Shown here: piece after piece, positions 38,286 to 46,437 of the stretch
Layout: every line of letters starts with the position of its first letter
Position numbering within the stretch: the stretch's first letter is position 1
DNA from: Bradyrhizobium sp. RP6
GTDB lineage: Bacteria > Pseudomonadota > Alphaproteobacteria > Rhizobiales > Xanthobacteraceae
Direction of reading: 5' to 3'
DNA length: 64,000 bases
NCBI RefSeq assembly: GCF_003837805.1
Contig: NZ_RQIT01000021.1
Coordinates: 1 to 64,000, forward strand
Made by a program: the position numbers and the translations under genes
The notes under the pieces: model-generated
Databases searched by the model: none
Seen by the model: only the letters and a program-made list of their open reading frames with translations
What the model was told of the DNA's origin: nothing

Positions 38286-39398
38286 ATGAGCGTCCTGTTT
38301 TCCCCGATCAAGCTGCGCGGCCTGGCCTTGAAGAACCGCATCGTGGTGTCGCCGATGTGCCAGTATTCGGCCGACGACGGCGTCGCCACCGATTGGCACT
38401 TCACCCACATCAACAATCTCAGCCTGTCGGGCGCTTCGATGTTCTGCATCGAGGCGACGCATGTGGAGGCGATCGGCCGCATCACGCCGGGCTGCCTCGG
38501 GCTCTACAGCGATGCCTGCGAGGCCGCCTTGAAGCCGATCCTCAATTCGGTGCGCAAGCATTCCTCCACCGCGATCGCGATGCAGCTCGCCCATGCCGGC
38601 CGCAAGGCCTCGAGCGCGCGGCCCTGGGATGGCGGCCAGCTGATTCCCGTCAGCGACGGTGGCTGGCAGACCGTCGGCCCGAGCGCGGTGCCGCACAAGG
38701 AGGGCGAGGCCGCCCCGCTGGCGCTGGATGCTTCGGGCCTGAAGCGCATCCGCGAGGCCTTCGTCGATTCAACGAAGCGCGCCGCGCGGCTCGGCATCGA
38801 CGCCATCGAGGTGCACGGTGCGCACGGCTATCTCCTGCATCAGTTCCTGTCGCCGATCTCCAACCGGCGCACCGACGAATATGGCGGCAGCCTCGAGAAC
38901 CGCATGCGCTATCCGCTGGAAGTGTTCGACGCGGTCCGTGCCGCTTTCCCCGCCGACAAGCCGGTCGGCATGCGGGTGTCGTCGACCGACTGGGTCGAGG
39001 GCGGCTGGGATCTGGCGCAGACGATCGAATTTGCGCGAGCGCTGAAGGCGCGCGGCGTCGACTGGATCGATGCCTCCTCCGGCGGCGTCTCGCCGCTGCA
39101 GAAGATCCCGCTCGGCCCCGGCTATCAGGTGCAGTTCGCGGACGCCATCCGCCGTGAGACCGGCCTGCCCACCATCGCCGTCGGCCTGATCACGGACGCC
39201 AAGCACGCCGAGGAGATCGTCGCATCGGGCAAGGCCGACATGGTCGCGCTCGCCCGCGGCATGCTCTACGATCCGCGCTGGCCCTGGCACGCCGCCGCCG
39301 CGCTCGGCGGCGAGGTCGAAGCGCCGCCGCAATATTGGCGCTCGCAGCCCTCGACGCAGAAGGCGCTGTTCGGCAAGACCACGTTCGGCGCGCGGTAA
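38286..39398 (+). CDS. NADH:flavin oxidoreductase (Old Yellow Enzyme, YqjM-like)
   Basis: This 370-residue FMN enzyme of the thermophilic-like/YqjM OYE class has the N-terminal MSVLFSPIKLRGLALKNRIVVSPMCQYSADDGVATDWH, including the YqjM-type Cys. The substrate-binding pair is in HAGRKASSARPWDG (His side) and VHGAHGYLLHQFLSP. FMN phosphate contacts are in ASGKADMVALARGML. It reduces activated C=C bonds with NAD(P)H. The ATG at 38286 gives the usual family start. Confidence 0.94.
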   Translation: MSVLFSPIKLRGLALKNRIVVSPMCQYSADDGVATDWHFTHINNLSLSGASMFCIEATHVEAIGRITPGCLGLYSDACEAALKPILNSVRKHSSTAIAMQLAHAGRKASSARPWDGGQLIPVSDGGWQTVGPSAVPHKEGEAAPLALDASGLKRIREAFVDSTKRAARLGIDAIEVHGAHGYLLHQFLSPISNRRTDEYGGSLENRMRYPLEVFDAVRAAFPADKPVGMRVSSTDWVEGGWDLAQTIEFARALKARGVDWIDASSGGVSPLQKIPLGPGYQVQFADAIRRETGLPTIAVGLITDAKHAEEIVASGKADMVALARGMLYDPRWPWHAAAALGGEVEAPPQYWRSQPSTQKALFGKTTFGAR

Positions 39399-39569
39399 GG
39401 GGACGCGTCGCGCCCCCTGCTTATGTGACGCAATAGCGGCGCCTCATCACCATTGTGGAGCGCGCTTTCGCCCCCTCGCTTCCCTGCCGCATCCGTAAAC
39501 CTCCGCTGCTTCCACAGTCTCCAAAACTGGCCTAACCTTCCGCGCAGGCGAGGCAACGGAGGGCTGCCC

Positions 39570-39977
39570 ATGCGTTATCCTGTCCGCAAAGCGGCTCACA
39601 TCTTCGAGCGCGTCGGCCTCGCGATGGCCGGCGCGGCGTGCGGGCTGTTCATCGGCGCCTATGTCGGATCGGCCATTCCCGCGCTCACCACGCAGGGCTT
39701 CCTGCTGCTGATGATGCTGCTCGGCGGCATCGGCTTCTATCTCGGCATCGACACGCCGCAGATGCCGTTCGACGATGCACACAGCCAGATCGACGCCGCC
39801 GAATTCATGAGCGCCGCCGGCACGCTGTTCGCGACGCTCACCGCCTTCGTCTCCGTCGTCGTCATCGTGCTGCGGATCGATCCGCACATGCTCTGGACCT
39901 GGCTCGTCTTCGCCGGCTGGCTCGCCGGCGTCCTCATGCAGATCGTCGCGGGCGCCAAGGCGAGGATGCGGAAGTAG
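39570..39977 (+). CDS. Hypothetical membrane protein
   Basis: This 135-residue protein has about four hydrophobic segments (AMAGAACGLFIGAYVGSAI; GFLLLMMLLGGIGFYLGI; TLFATLTAFVSVVVIVL; WTWLVFAGWLAGVLMQIV). A polar loop, DTPQMPFDDAHSQIDAAEF, lies between the second and third. I do not recognise a named family. It has GGAGGG 5-10 bp before the ATG at 39570. A hairpin at 39992-40012 follows the stop. Confidence 0.8.
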   Translation: MRYPVRKAAHIFERVGLAMAGAACGLFIGAYVGSAIPALTTQGFLLLMMLLGGIGFYLGIDTPQMPFDDAHSQIDAAEFMSAAGTLFATLTAFVSVVVIVLRIDPHMLWTWLVFAGWLAGVLMQIVAGAKARMRK

Positions 39978-39991
39978 CGCGCTCTCTCTCT

Positions 39992-40012
39992 TCACCCTCC
40001 AGGGGAGGGTGA
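39992..40012 (+). terminator. Hairpin after the membrane-protein gene
   Basis: A 9-bp stem tcaccctcc / ggagggtga with a 3-nt loop lies 15 bp after the stop. It has no T-tract. Similar accctcc/ggagggt sequences occur near 40423-40447 and as a long palindrome at 47333-47368, so this may be a repeat rather than a dedicated terminator. Confidence 0.4.
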
Positions 40013-40034
40013 GCAAGCCGCCGGCTGCTATCCC

Positions 40035-40286
40035 TCAGAACACCACGCCCACACGCGTGCCGCGCTTCCAGGCGATGCGGCAGCGCTTTTTGGTGTTGAC
40101 GTGCAGCAGCTCGAAGCGATCGGGGATCTTCACCTGGCCGCCGAGATCGACGCAGGCCCCGCCGGGCGAGTAGTCGATCAGCGTGCAGGGGATCACCGGC
40201 GCGCGCGGGTCGGTGATGATCTTGGCTTGCCGCGACACCAGCCCTGCGGGTTTCACGCGGGTATATTTGCGTGGGAATTGCGGCAC
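40035..40286 (-). CDS. PilZ domain-containing protein
   Basis: This is an 83-residue stand-alone PilZ-like domain. The family DxSxxG block is visible as LIDYSPGGACVDL; the N-terminal Arg cluster is weak (PRKYTRVKPAGLVSRQ), so c-di-GMP binding is uncertain. PilZ domains link c-di-GMP to motility or envelope functions. It stands alone, converging on the membrane-protein gene. Confidence 0.85.
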   Translation of the reverse strand: MPQFPRKYTRVKPAGLVSRQAKIITDPRAPVIPCTLIDYSPGGACVDLGGQVKIPDRFELLHVNTKKRCRIAWKRGTRVGVVF

Positions 40287-40457
40287 GTCTCCTCCAGCTC
40301 CGCAAGGTTTCGCGGCGTACTCGAGCCGCCATGATGACGCGCAGAAGATGCGAACCGGCTAAAGCAGCGGCGAGAATTTTAATGAAAAGTAGCGGCGACG
40401 GAAGAATGTAGCGGTAGCGGGCCACCCTCCCCCTCCAGGGGAGGGTAAGCGCTCCCA

Positions 40458-41798
40458 TCACCCCGTCGTGCTCTCCCCCGCCGCCTCCGCGTGCCCCGGC
40501 TCCGCCGGCATCGGCACCGTCACGTAGTCCTTCGGCATGTTCACCGGCCGGTAGTCCGGCTCCACGGCCATCCGCTTCAGCACGCTCTCATGCACGTGCG
40601 CGCCTTCGGGAATGACGCGCGGCTCGCAATTGGGGATGTAGAAGCCGAAATAGACCTTCCGCGCCGGCCATTCCTTGTACCTGGCGTTCTTCGGCAGATA
40701 CTCCAGCACGCGCCAGGCCGGCGTCATCGAATCGTGCAGTTGACCCGTCTTGCCGGTGTAGGCCGGCGCGACATAGTGGAACGGCGAGTTCTTGCGCGGA
40801 ACGCCGAAGGCGAGCTGGTTCACCGTGCTCGGGTTGAACTTCAGCCCGGCCTTGGCGGCCTCCTCGATCATCCAGATCAGCGGATATTTCGAATCGCCGC
40901 TTTCGGATTCCGGATAGCCGCCGCCGATGTCGCCATGCACGCCGGCGAACCACACCTGCAGAATGTCCTGCGGCACCTTCTTCTCGTCGGGGACGTAGCG
41001 GTTGCTCCAGAAGTCCTGCGGGTCGCGGTACTGCTTCAGGCGGAACATGCAGCGCCGCTCGTCGATCGCGATCGCCTGCCGGAAGATCCTGACGCTGGGG
41101 TTGCGCAGCGTGAAGGCGAGCTCCTCCAGGCTGGGCCAGAACAGGCGGTCGGGGCGCGGCACGATCACGCTCGCCACCGTGTCCCACACGCCGATGAAAT
41201 GGATGGTCGGCCAGCGCGTCGAAGTGATGCGCGCGAACTGCGCGGCGAGGTCGAACGTGTCCTTCGGCAGCGGCCCGCTCTCGTCGCTCGCGACGCCCTC
41301 GACGTCTTCGACCGCGTTGCCGCGCCCGGTGCCGGAATATTGCTTGTAGGCGATGAGGCCCGAGCCTGCGAGGTTTGCCTGCTCCGGCGAGATCAGGCCG
41401 ATCTTGTGAATGAGCCCCGCCAGCACCCGCACGGTATAGGCCCCGCGCGAGAAGCCGAACAGGTAGATCCTGTCGCCGGCCGCGTAATGCTGAACCAGGA
41501 AGCAATAGGCCGACAGCACGTTGTCATCGAGCCCGTAGCCGGTGGCGAGCCCCAGCACCAGGTTGATGTTGGTCTTCCAGCGGTGCCACGTCGAAGGCTC
41601 CGTCACCGTGCCGACCCCGGGATCGTAATACACCATCTGCCGCGGCGACGTTTTGTCGGTCTTGCGCAGGCAGCGATAGAGCTTCAGGACGTTGGAGATG
41701 TTCTCGCTGATCTCGTTGCCGGTGCCGTCGCAGCAGATGACGAGGTGTTTCGGATCTAGCTTGCGGTCGGTGGTGGCTGCGGACTCCATGGGATGCAC
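40458..41798 (-). CDS. DUF2235 domain hydrolase-like protein
   Basis: This 446-residue protein of the DUF2235 (T6SS_Tle1-like) alpha/beta hydrolase family has the N-terminal KHLVICCDGTGNE, the nucleophile elbow GFSRGAYTVRVLAGLIHKIGL (GxSxG with Ser) and VWFAGVHGDIGGGYPE, which carries the His/Asp region. Relatives include type VI secretion phospholipases, but most stand-alone copies are uncharacterised and no T6SS gene is near. The start may be 41798 or 41789. It lies directly downstream of the ABC-3C-like operon on the same strand; membership in that system is not shown. Confidence 0.88.
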   Translation of the reverse strand: MHPMESAATTDRKLDPKHLVICCDGTGNEISENISNVLKLYRCLRKTDKTSPRQMVYYDPGVGTVTEPSTWHRWKTNINLVLGLATGYGLDDNVLSAYCFLVQHYAAGDRIYLFGFSRGAYTVRVLAGLIHKIGLISPEQANLAGSGLIAYKQYSGTGRGNAVEDVEGVASDESGPLPKDTFDLAAQFARITSTRWPTIHFIGVWDTVASVIVPRPDRLFWPSLEELAFTLRNPSVRIFRQAIAIDERRCMFRLKQYRDPQDFWSNRYVPDEKKVPQDILQVWFAGVHGDIGGGYPESESGDSKYPLIWMIEEAAKAGLKFNPSTVNQLAFGVPRKNSPFHYVAPAYTGKTGQLHDSMTPAWRVLEYLPKNARYKEWPARKVYFGFYIPNCEPRVIPEGAHVHESVLKRMAVEPDYRPVNMPKDYVTVPMPAEPGHAEAAGESTTG

Positions 41799-41905
41799 CT
41801 CGGGGTGATGCTACCGGGGAGAGTATAGCGGAAACACCCGTTCGGAGGACAGCGGCAAATTGAATGCAGTTGGCGGTCCGGCGAAAGCACCTGCGTCGTG
41901 TGCGC

Positions 41906-43750
41906 TTAAGCCGGAATAAAACCTTGTCGCTCACCCTCTCGCGCGTTTTCACCAGCGAACCATTCGTAATGAATAGCCCGGCCGATATCCTTCGGTGGTT
42001 CCTTGTTTTCGATGACGATCAACTGCAAGTTTTTGTCAAAAGTGGTGAGCGACTGCCAAAATCCAGCTTCGATGCCAGGATCAATTGGCCCGTCTTCGGT
42101 AATGTCAGTTGTGCCCTTTTTATAGCTTGTTAGCGGAGAATCGATGAGAAGTGCTCCCAGGTGAGGACGCTTGTTCTTCCCACAATATCGCAAGAGTCCA
42201 ACAACGAACGCCGAATACAATACAGCGCGAACGCCTTTGCCGTGCGACTGTCGAGCCTGACCGTCAACAACTATGTCATAGTTTGCTTCGTCAAAACTGA
42301 CCCGCCCTTCGCCCTTCCAATTCCAGTCCCTGAGGACGGCTTCAATCTCCTTGCAAAACTCTAGCAGCATCTTTGATGGTAAGGGCTCCCATTTTGTTGA
42401 GGGTCGCTTGCTATTTGTGGAAGTGCTTTCAATGCGCTCTTTCGCTTGGCGTAAGGTCAATGCTTGCGCTTCGTCGTTGCGGATGGATTCCGCTTGGACA
42501 CGACGAGAAACTAACTTCTCTAAGCGCTGACTTGCTTCTTGCATCGTTGGTGCAAGGAAGTTTGCGATTCGAGAGTCGATGCGTCTTATCGATGAGGTGC
42601 TCTCGATTCGTTCTGCATCGCATCTATCCCTTCTGACCTTAAGACTCTCAGTTGCTTCAGCAAGGTCTTTTCGATGAGCAAGAATCTTCGATGCTTCGGC
42701 CTTCGTTGCCTGATAGGTTGATTTGCTTTCAAAGGAAACCTTGTGCGCATGATCGGGCGACATAAGTTGATCGCAAAGTGGACATCGAACTTCTTGGAGG
42801 CCGTTGAAGAAGTGGGCTCCTTCCGCGATGAAATCGAGCCGCTTTAGATCCGATTGATATCGCTCATCTAACAATGTGTACTGACCCAAGAGCTGATCAA
42901 TCGCGATGAGCTGAGATTCCGAACGTTGTTGAGCCGCTATCGAATCTCTTCTCTCGGATTCTAGAGCCGTGCGCTCCGCGGAATGATCGGCTAAGGTCTT
43001 GGTCAACTCAGCTATGGCGTTGTCAAGTTTGTCGGCAGCGGTGTCTGCATCTTCTTCTATGGGCTGGTTCTCTAGTCGAGCTTGTATAGGGGAAAGAAGT
43101 TCGTCGATTAAGCCCAACTGTGCTCCAAGCCGAGCGGAAACGATTTCTTTTTTTTCCGCTGCAATTACTCCAGTGTCATCTTTTCCCGAGAGCATGTAGG
43201 CAAAGGCCCGCTTGCGAGCGGTCGTATCGAAACTACTCTGCCCAAGCACCGGCGAACGCTCATCAATGATGGTTATTTCGTCGACGAGAACCATGGGAAG
43301 TAAGGTCCGGATAGTTAGGCGCTGGACTTCGCCGCGATCGTTCTTTCGTAGGGCGGCTTCGCCGATTCCAGAAAATTCAAAGAGGACTGCTGTCACATCG
43401 CGTGCTTGGCTGCGGCCGGATCGGCTCGGAACAATCTTCTCGCCCTCGCCTGCTTTGATATTGTCGATCTTGGTTCGATGAGCCGCAAGATCGCCCCCTG
43501 CGAGACCTCGTTCCAGCGTCAAGCTGTCGCCTGCCGAATTCTCAAACTCTACGAAGAGCTGTGAGTAGGATTCGGCTTCCGGAATGCGCTTGTTCATTTC
43601 GTCAGCGCCGAAAATATAGTCGAGACAATGAACTAGATAACTCTTACCGGTATCTGAAGCTCCAGCAACTACGTTCGCGCCATCTCCAAACGTAACGATT
43701 GCGTCTTTTACTTTCGTGCCGCGCAGTAAGATTGTTCTTATTTGAAGCAT
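41906..43750 (-). CDS. Rad50/SMC-like ATPase of an ABC three-component (ABC-3C) system
   Basis: This 614-residue protein has Walker A GASDTGKS (residues 30-37) in an SMC/Rad50-style N-terminus. A coiled coil spans about residues 195-310 and 340-445. Between its arms sits a zinc-hook-like CPLC (323-326) in VRCPLCDQLMSPDHAH. Walker B is LGALLIDSPL (531-540), with a signature-like SHGKGVRA ahead of it. It is shorter than Rad50 and has no Mre11 neighbour. The family precedent is the ABC ATPase of predicted ABC-3C conflict systems. It starts 1 bp after the middle-component gene. Base composition is visibly lower in G+C than the flanks. Confidence 0.85.
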   Translation of the reverse strand: MLQIRTILLRGTKVKDAIVTFGDGANVVAGASDTGKSYLVHCLDYIFGADEMNKRIPEAESYSQLFVEFENSAGDSLTLERGLAGGDLAAHRTKIDNIKAGEGEKIVPSRSGRSQARDVTAVLFEFSGIGEAALRKNDRGEVQRLTIRTLLPMVLVDEITIIDERSPVLGQSSFDTTARKRAFAYMLSGKDDTGVIAAEKKEIVSARLGAQLGLIDELLSPIQARLENQPIEEDADTAADKLDNAIAELTKTLADHSAERTALESERRDSIAAQQRSESQLIAIDQLLGQYTLLDERYQSDLKRLDFIAEGAHFFNGLQEVRCPLCDQLMSPDHAHKVSFESKSTYQATKAEASKILAHRKDLAEATESLKVRRDRCDAERIESTSSIRRIDSRIANFLAPTMQEASQRLEKLVSRRVQAESIRNDEAQALTLRQAKERIESTSTNSKRPSTKWEPLPSKMLLEFCKEIEAVLRDWNWKGEGRVSFDEANYDIVVDGQARQSHGKGVRAVLYSAFVVGLLRYCGKNKRPHLGALLIDSPLTSYKKGTTDITEDGPIDPGIEAGFWQSLTTFDKNLQLIVIENKEPPKDIGRAIHYEWFAGENAREGERQGFIPA

Positions 43751-43751
43751 G

Positions 43752-44261
43752 CTAGAGCTCTAGGTCATTGACGGCAGTCAACCGGTCAAACTCGGCGCCC
43801 CATCGGCCGACATTGTTGGTCATGAAGCGCGACAATTCCTCGTCCTGCATCTCGCCAAATTTCTTTATCACCCAGTCTGCTCGCTCGCGCAGAGATGTCG
43901 CGTAGTCGGTTTTCAAGAGCGCGATGAACGCGGCAGTTAGTTCGGTCGCGCAATACAGAATTCCAGAGGCGTCAAAAGTCTTCTGAAGCAGCTCGCGGGA
44001 AAACATTTCATCGAGCCCGGCGCTGATCACGTCCCGCTTCACAAGAAGCTCGGTTCCGCGAAATGGAACTGACGGGTGTAAGCTAACTGGTCCCCCCATC
44101 ACGTCTCCAGAGTGGACAAGTAGATAGTCATAGGCGATCAGCCGTTGGAGGTCGGCGCGACTCCCATGAGCGGCAGTCAAAACAAATAGAACTCTGAGCC
44201 CGCATTCGAGTGGCGAATTGAAGGGTCTCGCTTTTCTATGATGGGGGTGCTCAGCTGTCAT
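43752..44261 (-). CDS. ABC-3C system middle component
   Basis: This 169-residue protein has the layout I associate with middle component 2 of ABC-3C systems: RPFNSPLECGLRVLFVLTAAH at the N-terminus, LQRLIAYDYLLVHSGDVMGGPVSLHPSVPFRG, and ATELTAAFIALLKTDYATSLRERADWV at the C-terminus. It probably bridges the ATPase and the effector. The ATG at 44261 overlaps the effector stop by 4 bp (ATGA); an upstream ATG at 44306 is in frame but lies inside the effector gene. Confidence 0.82.
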   Translation of the reverse strand: MTAEHPHHRKARPFNSPLECGLRVLFVLTAAHGSRADLQRLIAYDYLLVHSGDVMGGPVSLHPSVPFRGTELLVKRDVISAGLDEMFSRELLQKTFDASGILYCATELTAAFIALLKTDYATSLRERADWVIKKFGEMQDEELSRFMTNNVGRWGAEFDRLTAVNDLEL

Positions 44262-45385
44262 GGGGCGCACCAGTTGAGCCGCTTTTCGTTGGCCATCTGA
44301 TGACACATTCCTTCGCGGTCTTTTGCAAGAACGTGAGGTGCGAGGATGTGCCCGCTCAGTTGCAATGATTGCGCAGCCTTCACTGTATTCAGGAGGCGCT
44401 GCAAGCCGCTCAAGCTCCGAGCAGTGTAGTCGTGGTAGAGGCCGTCGACAAATTCCTGCAGCAGCGTGTCAAAGTACGCTGTATCTGCCATCTGGTCGCG
44501 AGCAAGTTCTTTGAGACCTTCGGCGCAGTAGAATGTAATTCTCGATCGATCGAACAAACGGGCGTGGACTTGATAATCGGCAAAGTCGGCGATGCTGGAT
44601 ACTGCCTTGCCAATATCCGCACTTATGACCTGATATAGCTGCCGAACATATTCCGTTTCGCTTGCCGCTACTGCTGACGGTGGGGTTGGGGGAGGAGGTC
44701 GATCAATGAGAGGTTGGCCGAACACAGTCAAATGATAGCGGGTCTGAGCGTGTTCCTCAATTAGCGCGAGAGGTTGTTTGACTCGAAAGATGGAGAATTT
44801 GAAGGCTTCGATGTGAGCCTTGAGCTTGTCGCTCAAGGAGATTTTTTCTTTGGATGTTATCTTCGTTGAGCACCGTGCGTCCCAGTTTGTCAGAATGTAT
44901 GCGCGGAGCTTCTCAGGCTCATCGATATAATCTTGGAAATCTGACGTGACACCACGATGAGTTACGAACCAATATTCTTCGGGTGTGGTATAGTCGCGAA
45001 TAAGTGTATAGTAGAGAACTTTCCCGATCTCTGCCGCAGCTGTTCCTATCCCAAGTTTGCTGTCGTAGTGCTTGCACTGATACAACGACCAGCGGCGCGG
45101 GCTAGCGGTTGTTGCATCCAGCCACACGACTATGTCGCGCCCCTTGTCACCAGCGCCGCCTCGCTGCTGTACTTCGCAAATGTTTGGGATTTTTGAAGCC
45201 AGGTAACCAGAGGCCCATTCAAGCGTAAAGCGCTCAAAATCCTCTGGGCTGAACTGCGCTAGTCGATCTAATGGATCAACGGGAAGACCAACCCCTAGTC
45301 CCAATAACCTTGCGTTCGCATTCGGCCAGGGAGTGGGAAGCGGCAGATTCTCGATTGACTTCGGCTTGGTTTTGACCGCCCCCAC
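44258..45385 (-). CDS. ABC-3C effector with Mrr-like restriction-endonuclease domain
   Basis: In this 375-residue protein, residues 45-150 look like a Mrr-type nuclease: FERFTLEWASGYLA supplies an acidic helix (E51, E56), GRDIVVWLD the Asp (D84), and WSLYQCKHYDSKLG the Q103-x-K105 pair of the D-QxK active-site variant. Residues 240-375 are helical, probably the C-terminal domain that ties ABC-3C effectors to their partners. GTG start at 45385, preceded by GGGGGAG. It is the first gene of the operon. The nuclease call is from motif reading; cleavage and target are inferred. Confidence 0.8.
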   Translation of the reverse strand: MGAVKTKPKSIENLPLPTPWPNANARLLGLGVGLPVDPLDRLAQFSPEDFERFTLEWASGYLASKIPNICEVQQRGGAGDKGRDIVVWLDATTASPRRWSLYQCKHYDSKLGIGTAAAEIGKVLYYTLIRDYTTPEEYWFVTHRGVTSDFQDYIDEPEKLRAYILTNWDARCSTKITSKEKISLSDKLKAHIEAFKFSIFRVKQPLALIEEHAQTRYHLTVFGQPLIDRPPPPTPPSAVAASETEYVRQLYQVISADIGKAVSSIADFADYQVHARLFDRSRITFYCAEGLKELARDQMADTAYFDTLLQEFVDGLYHDYTARSLSGLQRLLNTVKAAQSLQLSGHILAPHVLAKDREGMCHQMANEKRLNWCAP

Positions 45386-45486
45386 ATCTCCCCCAGACGC
45401 GAAATTACGACGATTGATTGATCGCGAGAGTTACTTGATAGCACAACTTCTCGTAATTCCACCTTGGGCGAATGTGTTTTGGCCCA

Positions 45487-45522
45487 CAAAACAAAAGCGG
45501 CCGGATCTTCCGATCCGGCCGC
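45487..45522 (-). terminator. Rho-independent terminator of rpmB
   Basis: On the minus strand an 11-bp perfect stem (gcggccggatc / gatccggccgc, 45497-45522) with a 4-nt loop is followed by TTTTGTTTT. It ends rpmB transcription before the ABC-3C-like operon, so that operon needs its own promoter in the next 100 bp. Confidence 0.85.
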
Positions 45523-45591
45523 TACTCAAACTCTTACTGGCTAAGCCTACGCCACGCGACGCAACCTAGCCCCCGCCCAATTTCCGAAAAC

Positions 45592-45900
45592 TCAGCTCGC
45601 CTGCTTCGCCGGCGCGGTGTCGCCTACCTTCTTCTGGATGGCGCGCTTCAGCTCGAGGGCGCGCGGCGACAGGTTGTCGGCGTTGGCCTTGAGCAGGAAG
45701 GGGTCGAGGCCGCCATTGTGGTCGACGCTCTTGACCGCGTTGGTGGAGACGCGCAGGCGCACGTTGCGGCCCAGCGCTTCCGAGATGAACGTCACGTTGA
45801 CGAGGTTCGGCAGGAAGCGGCGCTTGGTCTTGATGTTGGAGTGGCTGACCTTGTGGCCGACGAGGGGGCCCTTGGCCGTCAGTTCGCAGCGGCGAGACAT
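45592..45900 (-). CDS. rpmB: 50S ribosomal protein L28
   Basis: This 102-residue ribosomal protein has the L28 hallmarks MSRRCELTAKGPLVGHKVSHSNIKTKRRFLPNL and LRVSTNAVKSVDHNGGLDPFLLKA. The C-terminus is longer than in E. coli L28 (78 residues), as is usual in alphaproteobacteria. It forms part of the large subunit. It has its own strong terminator. Confidence 0.97.
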   Translation of the reverse strand: MSRRCELTAKGPLVGHKVSHSNIKTKRRFLPNLVNVTFISEALGRNVRLRVSTNAVKSVDHNGGLDPFLLKANADNLSPRALELKRAIQKKVGDTAPAKQAS

Positions 45901-46061
45901 GGCAAAAATCCTTCATCTAAGCCCCCAACGATCTGCGGCCGCCATTCGGGGCGCCACGGGGGCAAATTCTCTTGTCCTTGCAGGGAGCGGGCGGACGTAT
46001 AGGGGGGAAGGGGCCTTGCGTCAAGTTTTTGGGCGCCGATTCGGCCGCCCGGGTGGTGCGC

Positions 46062-46250
46062 TCCCTCTCCCGCTTGCGGGAGAGGGGTGGGGAGAGAGCC
46101 CTCTCCTCCGGGGGCAGCCGTTGCCACGAATGGTGCCTCAAGATGAGAAAGCCCTCACCCGCGCCTTCGGCATAGCCGAGGCTCCGCCTCGGCGTCCTCT
46201 TTCAAGGACGGCCGCCGAAGGCGGCCTACGCTCTCCCGCCAGCGGGAGAG
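46062..46250. repeat. Multi-hairpin composite repeat, copy B
   Basis: Core hairpins are gccgaggc-tcc-gcctcggc (46175-46193), gtcct-N6-aggac (46194-46209) and ggccgcc-gaa-ggcggcc (46210-46226). They are bracketed by ctctcccgc-tt-gcgggagag near 46065-46085 and a similar hairpin near 46231-46250. It fills much of the 537-bp gap between rpmB and the DUF3108 gene, where no gene is seen. Confidence 0.65.
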
Positions 46251-46437
46251 GTGTGGGAGCCCGCGGTTACCGCCCGATCACAAAAACGGCAATGATTGTC
46301 GCGCCTTACCATCACATAAACGGCGTATTCGCCGCCGAAATATCGGGGGGAGTTCCGGGGCGGATACGTCCGGACACATTGTTTGCCGCGGTTTTTGGTT
46401 TAAGTAACAGCGCATCGCGCCCCGATTGGATTGTTTC

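Noticed and set aside
40458..41798. DUF2235 protein as a type VI secretion effector.
   Set aside because: No vgrG, hcp, paar or other T6SS gene is in the window, and most stand-alone DUF2235 proteins are uncharacterised.
41906..43750. The Rad50-like ATPase as a housekeeping SbcC/Rad50 or RecF/RecN.
   Set aside because: It is much shorter than SbcC, lacks an SbcD/Mre11 neighbour, and is coupled to a linker protein and a nuclease-like protein.
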